DNA of 33,786 nt from an uncultured Pseudoalteromonas sp. (GCA_947493455.1 CANLRB010000030.1:1-33786); one strand, 5' to 3'; shown: positions 23,437 through 31,952, counted from the first letter of the stretch. Notes: generated from the letters alone by a model not told the origin. Translations and numbers: made by a program.

Positions 23437-25773
23437 TTACATCATCCAAGCGTAACTTAGTTTTACAAAGACAGAACGATTATCTTTTGTGATTCTAGAT
23501 AGGTCATCGTCTTGATAGCCTTTATCAGAATATCCAGCAAAAAATACTGTTTGCGGATTGACTTTGTAAGAGTAGAGCAGTTGTGTCGACAAGCTTTTAT
23601 AGTGCTTTGTAACATCGTCATCATAATTCGCTTGGTTACGTTCAATATCCGTATAAATAAGTGCCAATCGAATAAAACTACGTGAATCAAATTGATAACT
23701 TAATCGTGCATCCGTTAAGTTCGCTGTAAATAGGTCTTGATTGTCAGCATCCATTTTCTCGTAGGTGTGACGCAATCTGAACTCCAGATGACGGTTAATG
23801 TTGTAATCTAAACGTGGGCGGATTCGGATCATGTCACCCAGACGATTATTAGCAAGGTCTACGCGATCACCTGTTAACACACTCACTTCAGTAAAGAGAC
23901 CGGCAATTGGTTTTGCATTAAGATACACTTGCACTTGATCTTCAGTAAAGAGTGTGGTGTTTCCGTCGAGCTTTAAGCTTGCCGTATTATGTCTTAAACC
24001 GATGCGGTCACGGGTAACTAACTCCATACTCATATGGCTTTGCCACGGACCGTCAGCCGATAGATTTGCTTGTGCTTCTTTTTCAAGAAGCTCGCCGTTG
24101 TCATTGTGTGTGATATCCCAATCACCATACAAATTAATGCGACTCCACCAATTTTTATCTGCTTCACCGTACCAACGATAGCTGCCACCGGTTACAAATT
24201 TATTAAAGTCTGAGCGACTCATAAAACCTAAATCAGCTCGATAATCAGCGCCTTGATTATTGTATCGTGCAAACGCGCTCCAGTGCTTTTCATTGTGTTC
24301 ATAAGACACGCGATAGGCGATATCTTTAATTGCATCTGTCGAGGCGACGCGTAAATAAGATTCATTGATAGGGCAATCTGAGTTATCGACACAGTCTATT
24401 TCAGATATGTTTGTGCAGTCATCTTCATCGCACAAATCGTCGCGAAACGCGTCTGAGTATTTTGTTTGGCTATATGCAATTTGAGCGATAATTGTATCGT
24501 TGTTAGTCGGTTTGTATTTTGTGTCAATACTGGTTAAATGGTTGTAATAGTCACCCGCGGTTCTCGCTGTCGCGGTTGCTGCAAACGATAAGTCAGTATT
24601 GATATCATAGCGGTAACGCGCTGCAAGGTTTTCACTCTTATCGTCAAGCGAGACAATAGTTGAACCCAAATTGCCTGGGATCAAAATATTTGATTGATTG
24701 TCATTCGCTACAAATGCACCAAATGTGTGTTTACCTTGGGCGCCCGTTAACTTAATGCCCGCATCGGGTTCTGCCACATTTCGCGTATAGATAAGGTTCC
24801 AAGGACTTGAAAAGTAATCGGCGTTCTCTAAGAAGAAAGTTCGCTTTTCCGGAAAGAATAGGGTGAAATTATTATTGATACTAAGCTGGGCAACATCCGC
24901 TTCTACTTGTGAAAAGTCAGGGTTTAGGGTTGCTGATAAGGTGATTTCGGGAGTAATACCCCATTTGATATCAAGACCTGGTTCAACATTGTTATCGTTT
25001 TCCCAGTCGCCAATGGCATCGCCATCGACGTCGCGTTGTTCATTACGACCGAGCACAAGTGTAGGTACTAGGGTTAAATTATTTCCTTGCTTTGCAGTCT
25101 CAAACCCATCAACGGTCTGCATTTGACAAACCCAGCAGTCATTATCATGTGCAATTTGAATCGACGACAAACGTAACCGTTCGTCACGTGGCAAAAAGCG
25201 GACTAGTTCGAGTGCCATTTGTTTTCGATCATTACTTTGTTCAAAGTTTAAGATTCGAAACGGAATGGCGACTTCAACAACGTAACCTTGCTCTGTGATT
25301 TTACCTTGGCTATGCCAAATGCCATCCCACGCGTCGCTTTCTCGTTTTGTTAATTCGTTCTCGATTGAATCCATCTGGATACCGAGTGGGTTGATAAAAA
25401 ACTGATACGCGAGTTTCTCATTATTATACGAGTCAATTTTAATACCGACTAAGTCGTCATTCCATGCTTTGTCGCGGTCGCGATAAAAGGCGCGAATATT
25501 TTCTGGATTTGGGTCTTCAGCAATAAATGCAACGTATAGAGATTCTCCATCTTCATATACATATGCCTTAGTTGACACTGGAGACGGCTGATTTTCATAT
25601 GGCCAAGTGATATTGTTTATTTGAAATTCTTTCGCTTGTTGCCAATGGGGCTCAGACAGACCACCGTCAATAACGGCTGGTTTATCGATAAATGGAATTG
25701 AGATAGAAGAGTCTGTTTTAGCAACTAATTGACTGCTAAAAATAACTGCACAAAAAAGACTAGTGCGTAACAT
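23437..25773 (-). CDS. DUF5916 outer-membrane protein with CBM9-like N-terminal domain
   Basis: This 778-aa protein has a signal peptide (about 1-18), a carbohydrate-binding family 9-like beta-sandwich (about 28-215) with PAVIDGGLSEPHWQQA at its start, and a long DUF5916 region that looks like an outer-membrane beta-barrel. The characteristic segment NPDFSQVEADVAQLS at 284-298 followed by FFPEKRTFFLEN at 306-317 is clear. An acidic loop with four cysteines (C448, C453, C461, C467) and a pair at C213/C216 may form disulfides. Such proteins are widespread in marine bacteria with no settled function. Sugar binding by the first domain is inferred from the fold only. It is a single gene with its own terminator. 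Confidence 0.82.
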   Translation of the reverse strand: MLRTSLFCAVIFSSQLVAKTDSSISIPFIDKPAVIDGGLSEPHWQQAKEFQINNITWPYENQPSPVSTKAYVYEDGESLYVAFIAEDPNPENIRAFYRDRDKAWNDDLVGIKIDSYNNEKLAYQFFINPLGIQMDSIENELTKRESDAWDGIWHSQGKITEQGYVVEVAIPFRILNFEQSNDRKQMALELVRFLPRDERLRLSSIQIAHDNDCWVCQMQTVDGFETAKQGNNLTLVPTLVLGRNEQRDVDGDAIGDWENDNNVEPGLDIKWGITPEITLSATLNPDFSQVEADVAQLSINNNFTLFFPEKRTFFLENADYFSSPWNLIYTRNVAEPDAGIKLTGAQGKHTFGAFVANDNQSNILIPGNLGSTIVSLDDKSENLAARYRYDINTDLSFAATATARTAGDYYNHLTSIDTKYKPTNNDTIIAQIAYSQTKYSDAFRDDLCDEDDCTNISEIDCVDNSDCPINESYLRVASTDAIKDIAYRVSYEHNEKHWSAFARYNNQGADYRADLGFMSRSDFNKFVTGGSYRWYGEADKNWWSRINLYGDWDITHNDNGELLEKEAQANLSADGPWQSHMSMELVTRDRIGLRHNTASLKLDGNTTLFTEDQVQVYLNAKPIAGLFTEVSVLTGDRVDLANNRLGDMIRIRPRLDYNINRHLEFRLRHTYEKMDADNQDLFTANLTDARLSYQFDSRSFIRLALIYTDIERNQANYDDDVTKHYKSLSTQLLYSYKVNPQTVFFAGYSDKGYQDDDLSRITKDNRSVFVKLSYAWMM

Positions 25774-25866
25774 GATTTATCCATAATGTTAAAAATTCGG
25801 GGGCAGTTTAACTGTGTAAACGCCGAGTAACAATTAGGATAAGTTTAAATTACATATATACAAGAT

Positions 25867-25886
25867 AAAGGGGCAAAGCCCCTTTA
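25867..25886 (-). terminator. Terminator after the Na/Pi cotransporter gene
   Basis: AAAGGGGC-AAA-GCCCCTTT is a perfect 8-bp stem 15 bp past the stop of the transporter gene on the minus strand. The T run is short. Confidence 0.7.
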
Positions 25887-25900
25887 AAATGTAACAAAGT

Positions 25901-27040
25901 TTAACGTACTGCCACCATCATTAAGCCAGGTACGACAAAGAAGGCACCTAGCACATATGAAAGTGCGAGTGGTTTATTGTTCGCGCCTACTTCTGCAAGT
26001 TTTTCTGCGGCTTTAAGTGGCAATTCGCGTAAGAACGGAAGTCCGAAAATAAGTGCCACAGCAAATACATTAAACATAACGTGAACAAGTGCAATTGTGA
26101 GCGCCACTTGTGCTGCGTCACCAGTAATTGACGTTGCAGCCAACAATGCGGTAATTGTCGTACCAATGTTTGCACCAAGTGTAAACGGGTAAATTTGACG
26201 AGTAGAGAAAACACCGCTACCAGCAAGTGGGATCATTAAACTTGTTGTGGTTGACGATGATTGTACCATCACAGTAACTACTGCACCTGATGTAATTCCC
26301 GCAACTGGGCCACGGCCAATTGCACGGTGTAACATGTCTTTAGCTGTACCAACAAGTGCTTTTTGCAGTAATTTACCGAGTGTTGTTACGGCGAATAGAA
26401 TTAATAAAATACCTGTAATAACCATCGCAACGCCAACAAGCTTACCATCTAAAAAGCTCAGTGCATCTTTAACAAGTCCCACACCTGGTTTTACGATTGG
26501 TTTAATAAAGTTATAGCTCTTCAAAGATAAATCAGCATCACCGACAAATAAATAAGACAGGCTTGACGCTAATTTTTCAAGCATGCCGAACATGATTTCA
26601 AGCGGTAAGAAAATAGCAACTGCGAATAAGTTAAAGAAATCGTGTACAGTTGATGCAGCAAATGCGCGGCGAAATTCTTCTTTTGAACGTATATGGCCAA
26701 TTGAAACCAAGGTATTTGTAATCGTTGTGCCGATATTTGCACCCATAATCATAGGTATTGCAATATTAATTGGTAAACCACCGGCAACTAAACCAACGAT
26801 AACCGACGTGACAGTGGAAGATGACTGTACTAGCGCGGTGGCAAGGGCGCCTAACAATAATGCGATGAAGGGGTTGGTCGCAAATGCAAAAATTTCTTTT
26901 GCTCCTTCACTACCGCCTGATGCAAGCTTGAAACCGCCGCTGACTGTCCCTACAGCAACTAATACTAAATACACTAAAAACGCAATGGCTGCCCAGTTTA
27001 AAGTTTTGCTCGCCAATGAACGTTGATTTGGTTGATTCAT
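25901..27040 (-). CDS. nptA: Na+/phosphate cotransporter, NptA/SLC34 type
   Basis: This 379-aa integral membrane protein has the inverted-repeat design of PF02690. The signature QSSST occurs twice (residues 72-76 and 260-264), each followed after about 25 residues by GANIGTTIT (100-108 and 289-297). This matches sodium-driven phosphate cotransporters such as NptA of Vibrio cholerae. It lacks the C-terminal PhoU-like domain that some relatives carry. A PhoB-like box is 32 bp upstream of the start. Sodium coupling suits a marine host. It is a single gene. Confidence 0.9.
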   Translation of the reverse strand: MNQPNQRSLASKTLNWAAIAFLVYLVLVAVGTVSGGFKLASGGSEGAKEIFAFATNPFIALLLGALATALVQSSSTVTSVIVGLVAGGLPINIAIPMIMGANIGTTITNTLVSIGHIRSKEEFRRAFAASTVHDFFNLFAVAIFLPLEIMFGMLEKLASSLSYLFVGDADLSLKSYNFIKPIVKPGVGLVKDALSFLDGKLVGVAMVITGILLILFAVTTLGKLLQKALVGTAKDMLHRAIGRGPVAGITSGAVVTVMVQSSSTTTSLMIPLAGSGVFSTRQIYPFTLGANIGTTITALLAATSITGDAAQVALTIALVHVMFNVFAVALIFGLPFLRELPLKAAEKLAEVGANNKPLALSYVLGAFFVVPGLMMVAVR

Positions 27041-27072
27041 AATATTTCTCAGTTAATTCACTTTTTTGCCAT

Positions 27073-27090
27073 GTGACAGTTTAGTGACGT
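27073..27090 (-). promoter_or_regulatory. PhoB-like box upstream of nptA
   Basis: On the minus strand the sequence reads ACGTCACTAAACTGTCAC, matching the Pho box CTGTCATAAAACTGTCAC at 14 of 18 positions and with the right 11-bp half-site spacing. It ends 32 bp before the nptA start. No convincing -10 can be chosen. A second, weaker 11-bp pattern (CTGTAATATTT then CTTTCATATTT, minus strand) lies just upstream around 27115-27136. Confidence 0.6.
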
Positions 27091-27320
27091 TTTTATTACG
27101 AAGCGGATTAAAACAGAGAAATATGAAAGAAATATTACAGTCTGTCATATTTGTTGGTTTCGGTGTAAATAAATGTACAAAATTGATGCCTAAATAGATG
27201 AGTCTGATAGGAGATGTAAATTGTTATTTTTATCATCTATTTCTTATTCGCGTTTACATTGTTCTGTGGTATCTTAGGCTCAAACAGGCATATTGCGTCA
27301 ATAGTAAGAGAGGTAAGACC

Positions 27321-27968
27321 TTGATAAATGTACTTTTAGTTGATGACCATGAGTTGGTCAGAACGGGTATAAAACGCATATTAGATGATGTTCGAGGCTT
27401 TAAAGTGGTGGGTGAAGCCAACACAGGTGAAGAAGCAGTTCAATTTTGTCGACAAAATAACCCAGATATTGTTCTAATGGATATGAACATGCCGGGGATC
27501 GGTGGCCTTGAAGCAACCAAGAAAATTTGTCGCTATTGCCCAGACGTAAAGGTGATTGTGCTGACGGTTCACTGCGAAGACCCTTTCCCGTCTAAGGTCA
27601 TGCAAATTGGCGCCCATGGATACTTAACTAAGAGTGCGGGCCCTAAAGAGGTTATTGACGCGATATTGAAAGTCAAATCTGGTCAACGATATATAGCACC
27701 AGAAATAGCGCAGCAAATTGCACTTGCACAGTTTAATGGGCGCTCAGAAGAAAATCCGTTTGATTCACTGTCAGAGCGTGAATTGCAAATTATGATGATG
27801 ATCACGCGAGGCGAAAAAGTACAGGATATCGCTGATCAATTGAGTTTAAGTTCAAAAACCGTTAATAGTTATCGCTATCGTATGTTCGAAAAACTTGCTG
27901 TTAACGGCGATGTTGAGTTGACCCACCTCGCTATCAGACACAAATTATTAGATATTGATACAAATTAA
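27321..27968 (+). CDS. uvrY: GacA/UvrY-type response regulator of the BarA-UvrY system
   Basis: This 215-aa LuxR/FixJ-type regulator has a receiver domain with phosphoacceptor D54 (LMDMNMPG) and K104. The C-terminal LuxR helix-turn-helix is at about 148-206 (LSERELQIMMMITRGEKVQD). It activates small RNAs that sequester CsrA in the BarA/UvrY-Csr cascade. The frame is open back to 27198, but the conserved N-terminus INVLLVDDHELVR begins at TTG 27321, which has AGAGAGG about 9 nt upstream. The TTG start is therefore chosen; initiation by it may limit expression. The last base of its stop is the first base of the uvrC start (TAATG), so the two are translationally coupled. Confidence 0.93.
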   Translation: MINVLLVDDHELVRTGIKRILDDVRGFKVVGEANTGEEAVQFCRQNNPDIVLMDMNMPGIGGLEATKKICRYCPDVKVIVLTVHCEDPFPSKVMQIGAHGYLTKSAGPKEVIDAILKVKSGQRYIAPEIAQQIALAQFNGRSEENPFDSLSERELQIMMMITRGEKVQDIADQLSLSSKTVNSYRYRMFEKLAVNGDVELTHLAIRHKLLDIDTN

Positions 27969-29794
27969 TGTCTGAATTCGATTCAGTCCCTTTCTTAAAA
28001 ACTGTTTCAACAGAACCTGGTGTGTACCGCATGTATGATGCGCAGCATCAGGTTATTTATGTTGGTAAGGCAAAAAATCTTAAAAAGCGATTGTCGAGCT
28101 ACTTTCGAAGTAATATTCCCGAGAGTAAAACTCGTGCTCTTGTTAAAAATATTGCGGATATTGAAGTTACTCTTACGAATACTGAAACAGAAGCGTTACT
28201 GTTAGAGAATAACTTAATTAAACAGTACATGCCGCGCTACAATATTCTGCTGCGTGACGATAAATCCTACCCTTATATTTTGCTCACCGACCATAAGCAC
28301 CCGCGATTAGGGTTTCATCGTGGCGCACGCAAGGTCAAAGGCGAGTATTTTGGTCCGTATCCGAGCGCAGGCGCAGTGTCTGAAAGTTTAAGGTTAATGC
28401 AGAAAATCTTCACAGTAAGACAATGTGAAGACGCTTATTATCGAGCGCGAAGCCGGCCTTGTTTACAGTATCAATTAAAACGTTGCAGTGCACCGTGTGT
28501 TGGTAAAGTATCTGATCAAGATTATGACGCGGAAGTAGACCTAGTTCGCAAGTTTTTAACGGGGAAAAGCTCTGAAGTGATTGCTGAGCTTGTAAAAAAA
28601 ATGGAGCAGGCGAGCGCTAAACTGGATTTTGAACACGCGGCTAAATTGCGAGACCAAATTTTAATGCTCAGACGTATGCAAGAGCAGCAATCTGTTTCGG
28701 GCAATTTTGCAGAACTTGATGTCGTTGGATTCGCAAATGATAAAGGCCTGCAAGCAATTCACATATTGATGATACGTGATCATAAAGTGCTTGGGTCAAA
28801 AACATTTTTTCCAAAAGTACCTAAAAATACGGATAGTGACGAAGTGTTGTCGTCATTTTGTGCTCAATACTATTTGGCAGTTGGTAAGACGGGCCGAATT
28901 GTTAAAGAAGTCGTCACCCCGTTCGACTTTGCTGAACAAGAAGAGCTCGCTGTTGCATTGAGCGAAATAGCAAATCAGAAAGTAGTTTTTAAACATGCCA
29001 AACGAGGTGAAAAAGCCGACTATTTAACGCTTGCAAATAAAAATGCGAAAAATGCGATAAATGTAAAAGCGGCCGCCAAAGATTCGATTGCACAGCGCTA
29101 TCGTGAGTTGCGCGACGCGCTTAATATTGATGTGATTGAACGCATGGAGTGTTTTGATATTAGCCATACCATGGGTGAAAATACGGTTGCATCGTGCGTT
29201 GTGTTTGATAAAGATGGACCTAACAATAAAGAGTATCGACGTTTTAATGTGACCGGTATTACTGGCGGAGATGATTATGCCGCAATGGCATTTGCCCTTA
29301 ATAAACGTTATGGCAAGATGAACGAAGATAGTTTGGTGCCTGATATTATCTTTATTGATGGTGGTAAAGGGCAACTCGCGCAAGCTGAACAGTTTTTCGC
29401 AAATTGGACCTTAACTAAAACGCCGTTATTAATTGGCGTTGCAAAAGGCACAAGCAGGAAACCTGGTTTAGAAACGTTGCTTATGAATGGTGGCGCACAA
29501 ACAATTAATCTAGAGGCCTCCTCACCAGCACTTCATTTAATTCAGCATATTCGAGATGAATCGCATCGATTTGCTATTGCGGGGCATCGTAATAAGCGAC
29601 AAAAGCAACGTACGGTATCTGTACTGGAAGAAATTTCGGGTGTTGGACCGAAAAAACGCCAAGCGGTACTAAAATATTTAGGTGGTATTCAAGGTGTAAA
29701 AAGCGCTACTATCAAAGAATTAAATCGCGTACCTGGCATTAGCTTAGATATCGCAGAACGAATTTATAATCATCTACATGATAAAGTAGATTGA
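27968..29794 (+). CDS. uvrC: UvrABC excinuclease subunit C
   Basis: UvrC makes both cuts around DNA damage in nucleotide excision repair. The 608-aa protein (610 in E. coli) has an N-terminal GIY-YIG nuclease domain (VYRMYDAQHQVIYVGKAKN, about 18-36), a UVR motif that contacts UvrB (about 205-235), an RNase H-like nuclease core (MECFDISHTMG, about 393-403), and C-terminal helix-hairpin-helix DNA-binding motifs (ISGVGPKKRQAVLKYLGG and VPGISLDIAERI). All four parts are intact. It overlaps uvrY by one base, the same gene order as in E. coli. Confidence 0.97.
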   Translation: MSEFDSVPFLKTVSTEPGVYRMYDAQHQVIYVGKAKNLKKRLSSYFRSNIPESKTRALVKNIADIEVTLTNTETEALLLENNLIKQYMPRYNILLRDDKSYPYILLTDHKHPRLGFHRGARKVKGEYFGPYPSAGAVSESLRLMQKIFTVRQCEDAYYRARSRPCLQYQLKRCSAPCVGKVSDQDYDAEVDLVRKFLTGKSSEVIAELVKKMEQASAKLDFEHAAKLRDQILMLRRMQEQQSVSGNFAELDVVGFANDKGLQAIHILMIRDHKVLGSKTFFPKVPKNTDSDEVLSSFCAQYYLAVGKTGRIVKEVVTPFDFAEQEELAVALSEIANQKVVFKHAKRGEKADYLTLANKNAKNAINVKAAAKDSIAQRYRELRDALNIDVIERMECFDISHTMGENTVASCVVFDKDGPNNKEYRRFNVTGITGGDDYAAMAFALNKRYGKMNEDSLVPDIIFIDGGKGQLAQAEQFFANWTLTKTPLLIGVAKGTSRKPGLETLLMNGGAQTINLEASSPALHLIQHIRDESHRFAIAGHRNKRQKQRTVSVLEEISGVGPKKRQAVLKYLGGIQGVKSATIKELNRVPGISLDIAERIYNHLHDKVD

Positions 29795-29831
29795 TTGAGA
29801 CAAATCACATTTAATAAAAAGCTATATATTT

Positions 29832-30383
29832 ATGTGGAACATTCCTAATACATTAACAACATTTCGACTTATATTAATCCCGGTATTTCTTATCGTTTTT
29901 TATCTACCTAGTCCCTTGGCTTATTTTTGGGCCGCGTTTGTATTCTGGTTGGCTTCGGTGACCGATATATTAGATGGCTACTTAGCTAGAAAGTTAGAGC
30001 AGTCTACGCCATTTGGAGCATTTTTGGATCCCGTTGCGGATAAAGTGATGGTATCCGTTGCCTTGATTGTGCTGACTCAACACTATCAAAGCCTTTATAT
30101 GACGATTCCCACAATTATTATTATTGGTCGCGAAATTGTGATATCCGCACTGCGTGAGTGGATGGCTGAACTGGGCAAGCGTGCCAATGTGGCGGTGTCT
30201 CAGTTAGGAAAAGTAAAAGCCGCAGCGCAAATGCTGGCGATCATTGGGCTTATATGGCAATACAACAGTTGGATGATTACCCTGTCTTATATTCTGTTTT
30301 ATATAGCGACATTGCTTACGTTTGTTTCTATGGTGCAATATTTACAAGCAGCATGGCGCGACTTGGCTAATAAATCAGCGTAA
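29832..30383 (+). CDS. pgsA: CDP-diacylglycerol--glycerol-3-phosphate 3-phosphatidyltransferase
   Basis: PgsA makes phosphatidylglycerol phosphate, the first committed step to phosphatidylglycerol and cardiolipin. The 183-aa membrane protein (182 in E. coli) has the CDP-alcohol phosphotransferase motif DG-x2-AR-x8-G-x3-D-x3-D in DILDGYLARKLEQ ... FGAFLDPVADK. It has about five hydrophobic segments. It starts 37 bp after uvrC, in the conserved uvrY-uvrC-pgsA order. Confidence 0.95.
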   Translation: MWNIPNTLTTFRLILIPVFLIVFYLPSPLAYFWAAFVFWLASVTDILDGYLARKLEQSTPFGAFLDPVADKVMVSVALIVLTQHYQSLYMTIPTIIIIGREIVISALREWMAELGKRANVAVSQLGKVKAAAQMLAIIGLIWQYNSWMITLSYILFYIATLLTFVSMVQYLQAAWRDLANKSA

Positions 30384-30447
30384 AAGAGTGTTTTTAAATC
30401 ATTTTAGATAAAAAATAGGCAAACAGTTAAAAACAATAATTTTTATG

Positions 30448-30475
30448 TTGACGCTCATAATAATCTATGTAGAAT
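30448..30475 (+). promoter_or_regulatory. Promoter of the tRNA array
   Basis: TTGACG (30448-30453) and TAGAAT (30470-30475) are spaced by 16 bp. A GC-rich discriminator (GCGTCCG) follows, the form that makes stable-RNA promoters sensitive to ppGpp. It lies 60 bp before the first tRNA. A 6-bp hairpin (AATCAC/GTGATT, 30515-30529) sits in the leader. Confidence 0.75.
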
Positions 30476-30535
30476 GCGTCCGTGTTGAGAGGGCAGTATG
30501 CCTCACAAGATAAGAATCACTAAGTGATTTTAAAC

Positions 30536-30611
30536 GCGAGTATAGCTCAGCTGGTAGAGCGCGACCTTGCCAAGGTCGAGGTCACGAGTTCGAACCTCGT
30601 TACTCGCTCCA
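30536..30611 (+). tRNA. tRNA-Gly(GCC), copy 1
   Basis: A 76-nt cloverleaf: acceptor GCGAGTA/TACTCGC, anticodon GCC within GACCTT-GCC-AAGGTC, T-arm with GTTCGAAC, encoded CCA. It is first in the array after pgsA, as glyW is in E. coli. Confidence 0.97.
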
Positions 30612-30628
30612 AATCTTGATATAGGTTT

Positions 30629-30702
30629 GGCGGAATGGCAGAGTGGCCATGCAGCGGATTGCAAATCCGTCTACCTCGGTTCGACTCCGGGTTCCGCCTC
30701 CA
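30629..30702 (+). tRNA. tRNA-Cys(GCA), copy 1
   Basis: A 74-nt cloverleaf: acceptor GGCGGAA/TTCCGCC, anticodon GCA in CGGATT-GCA-AATCCG, T-arm with GTTCGACT, encoded CCA. Confidence 0.97.
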
Positions 30703-30736
30703 TTCTCAATACATCCACATGCGAAAGCAGCCCGAT

Positions 30737-30823
30737 GCCCGGGTGGTGGAATTGGTAGACACAAGGGATTTAAAATCCCTCGTCAGTAATGACGTGCCGG
30801 TTCAAGTCCGGCCCCGGGCACCA
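30737..30823 (+). tRNA. tRNA-Leu(TAA), copy 1
   Basis: An 87-nt class II tRNA: acceptor GCCCGGG/CCCGGGC, anticodon TAA in GGATT-TAA-AATCC, a long variable arm (CGTCAGTAATGACG), encoded CCA. Confidence 0.97.
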
Positions 30824-30845
30824 TTGATGTTAGAATCAATTTGAT

Positions 30846-30921
30846 GCGAGTATAGCTCAGCTGGTAGAGCGCGACCTTGCCAAGGTCGAGGTCACGAGTT
30901 CGAACCTCGTTACTCGCTCCA
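30846..30921 (+). tRNA. tRNA-Gly(GCC), copy 2
   Basis: The 76-nt sequence is identical to copy 1. It is followed directly by a tRNA-Leu, without the tRNA-Cys found after the other two Gly copies. Confidence 0.97.
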
Positions 30922-30953
30922 AATTGGTTTTTGCTGCAACGTAGAAACCCGAT

Positions 30954-31040
30954 GCCCGGGTGGTGGAATTGGTAGACACAAGGGATTTAAAATCCCTCGT
31001 CAGTAATGACGTGCCGGTTCAAGTCCGGCCCCGGGCACCA
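30954..31040 (+). tRNA. tRNA-Leu(TAA), copy 2
   Basis: The 87 nt are identical to copy 1. Its upstream flank differs from the flank shared by copies 1 and 3. Confidence 0.97.
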
Positions 31041-31183
31041 CTTTTTTTGAGTCTTAGCTGCTCGACTTCGGTCAAAAGCTAATGTAAGCTTAATAAGCTT
31101 TGGCGAGCACCGTTTAGCTGCTCGATCGTTTGATGCGATATATTGCGTTAGAACGTAAAGATAAATTAGCTAAGCAACGTGAC
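31041..31183 (+). other. Spacer within the tRNA array with a short direct repeat
   Basis: This 143-bp spacer is much longer than the others in the array. TTAGCTGCTCGA occurs twice, at 31054-31065 and 31114-31125. A run of seven T (31042-31048) follows tRNA-Leu copy 2, but no hairpin precedes it other than the tRNA itself. I see no ORF or clear promoter. Confidence 0.6.
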
Positions 31184-31259
31184 GCGAGTATAGCTCAGCT
31201 GGTAGAGCGCGACCTTGCCAAGGTCGAGGTCACGAGTTCGAACCTCGTTACTCGCTCCA
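31184..31259 (+). tRNA. tRNA-Gly(GCC), copy 3
   Basis: 76 nt, identical to copies 1 and 2. Confidence 0.97.
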
Positions 31260-31276
31260 AATCTTTTATAAGATTT

Positions 31277-31350
31277 GGCGGAATGGCAGAGTGGCCATGC
31301 AGCGGATTGCAAATCCGTCTACCTCGGTTCGACTCCGGGTTCCGCCTCCA
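31277..31350 (+). tRNA. tRNA-Cys(GCA), copy 2
   Basis: 74 nt, identical to copy 1, and 17 bp after tRNA-Gly as in the first set. Confidence 0.97.
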
Positions 31351-31382
31351 TTTTATAACTCCACATGCGAAAGCAGCCCGAT

Positions 31383-31469
31383 GCCCGGGTGGTGGAATTG
31401 GTAGACACAAGGGATTTAAAATCCCTCGTCAGTAATGACGTGCCGGTTCAAGTCCGGCCCCGGGCACCA
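31383..31469 (+). tRNA. tRNA-Leu(TAA), copy 3
   Basis: 87 nt, identical to the others. The preceding spacer shares its last 26 bp (CCACATGCG ... GCCCGAT) with the spacer before copy 1, which marks a segmental duplication. Confidence 0.97.
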
Positions 31470-31952
31470 TCTTTATTTAAAATTCTTAAATTCTCTTTAA
31501 TCAATCAATTTAAACCTTTTCTATTGTTACTGTATTTTTATAGAGCTTCACCGAGCAATGCATTGCCTAAAAGCCTTTTGATTTTCGCTGAATGAGCGAT
31601 TACTTAATAATATTGTTATAAAGAGCGAGTAAAAGTGTTTAGACCTCATGAATCGCTCTAAAATCTTTTATCAGTTGTGGCACAGTGACAGTTTAGTGGT
31701 AGATTGACTACTGAGCGTATTACACACGTCTTACTCGCTCCGGCTCAGAATTCCGCTTCGCTTGAAAATTGAATAAGCTTTTGTACATCAATTCTTGTGA
31801 TAGCGGTATGTTGTCTTTAATGATTTAAAAGAGTGAACAACTGATTTGCTTGAAAAATTAAAGAGCGCGTAGTAAATAGTAGGGCGGGGGCGTGCAACCT
31901 CTTTATAGAGGTTGCAAGTTAAGTAGTGCAAATTTAGTAGAACTGTAAAACC
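31470..31952. other. 483-bp region after the tRNA array
   Basis: No protein gene is visible. It holds the decayed tRNA remnant at 31623-31760 and a perfect 10-bp hairpin (TGCAACCTCT-TTAT-AGAGGTTGCA, 31893-31916) without a T run. The hairpin lies between the tRNA array and the convergent symporter gene and may help end one or both transcripts. Confidence 0.6.
31623..31760 (+). pseudogene. Apparent decayed copy of the Gly-Cys tRNA unit
   Basis: GCGAGTA (31625-31631) equals the 5' end of tRNA-Gly. After a deletion, CCTCATGAATCGCTCT lines up with its 3' end (CCTCGTTACTCGCTCC). Next, AAAATCTTTTATCAG aligns with the Gly-Cys spacer AAATCTTTTATAAG, and GGCACAGTGACAGTTTAGTGG aligns loosely with the tRNA-Cys 5' half. 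A further TTACTCGCTCC (31731-31741) and TTCCGCTT (31751-31758) recall the Gly and Cys 3' ends. No full cloverleaf folds. Confidence 0.5.

Noticed and set aside
27123-27197. 24-codon plus-strand ORF starting MKEILQSVIFVGFG
   Set aside because: The ribosome site is weak, it overlaps the regulatory region between nptA and uvrY, and nothing else supports it.
27198-27320. 41-residue N-terminal extension of uvrY
   Set aside because: The receiver domain normally begins at the INVLLVDDH motif; the TTG at 27321 has a strong ribosome site.
30567-31595. ORFs of 60 to 100 codons across the tRNA array on both strands
   Set aside because: They are translations of tRNA genes and repeat with the tRNA copies.
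31680-31698. Second PhoB-like string GTGACAGTTTAGTGG resembling the nptA box
   Set aside because: It lies in the decayed tRNA remnant, lacks the second half-site and has no gene placed to be regulated.
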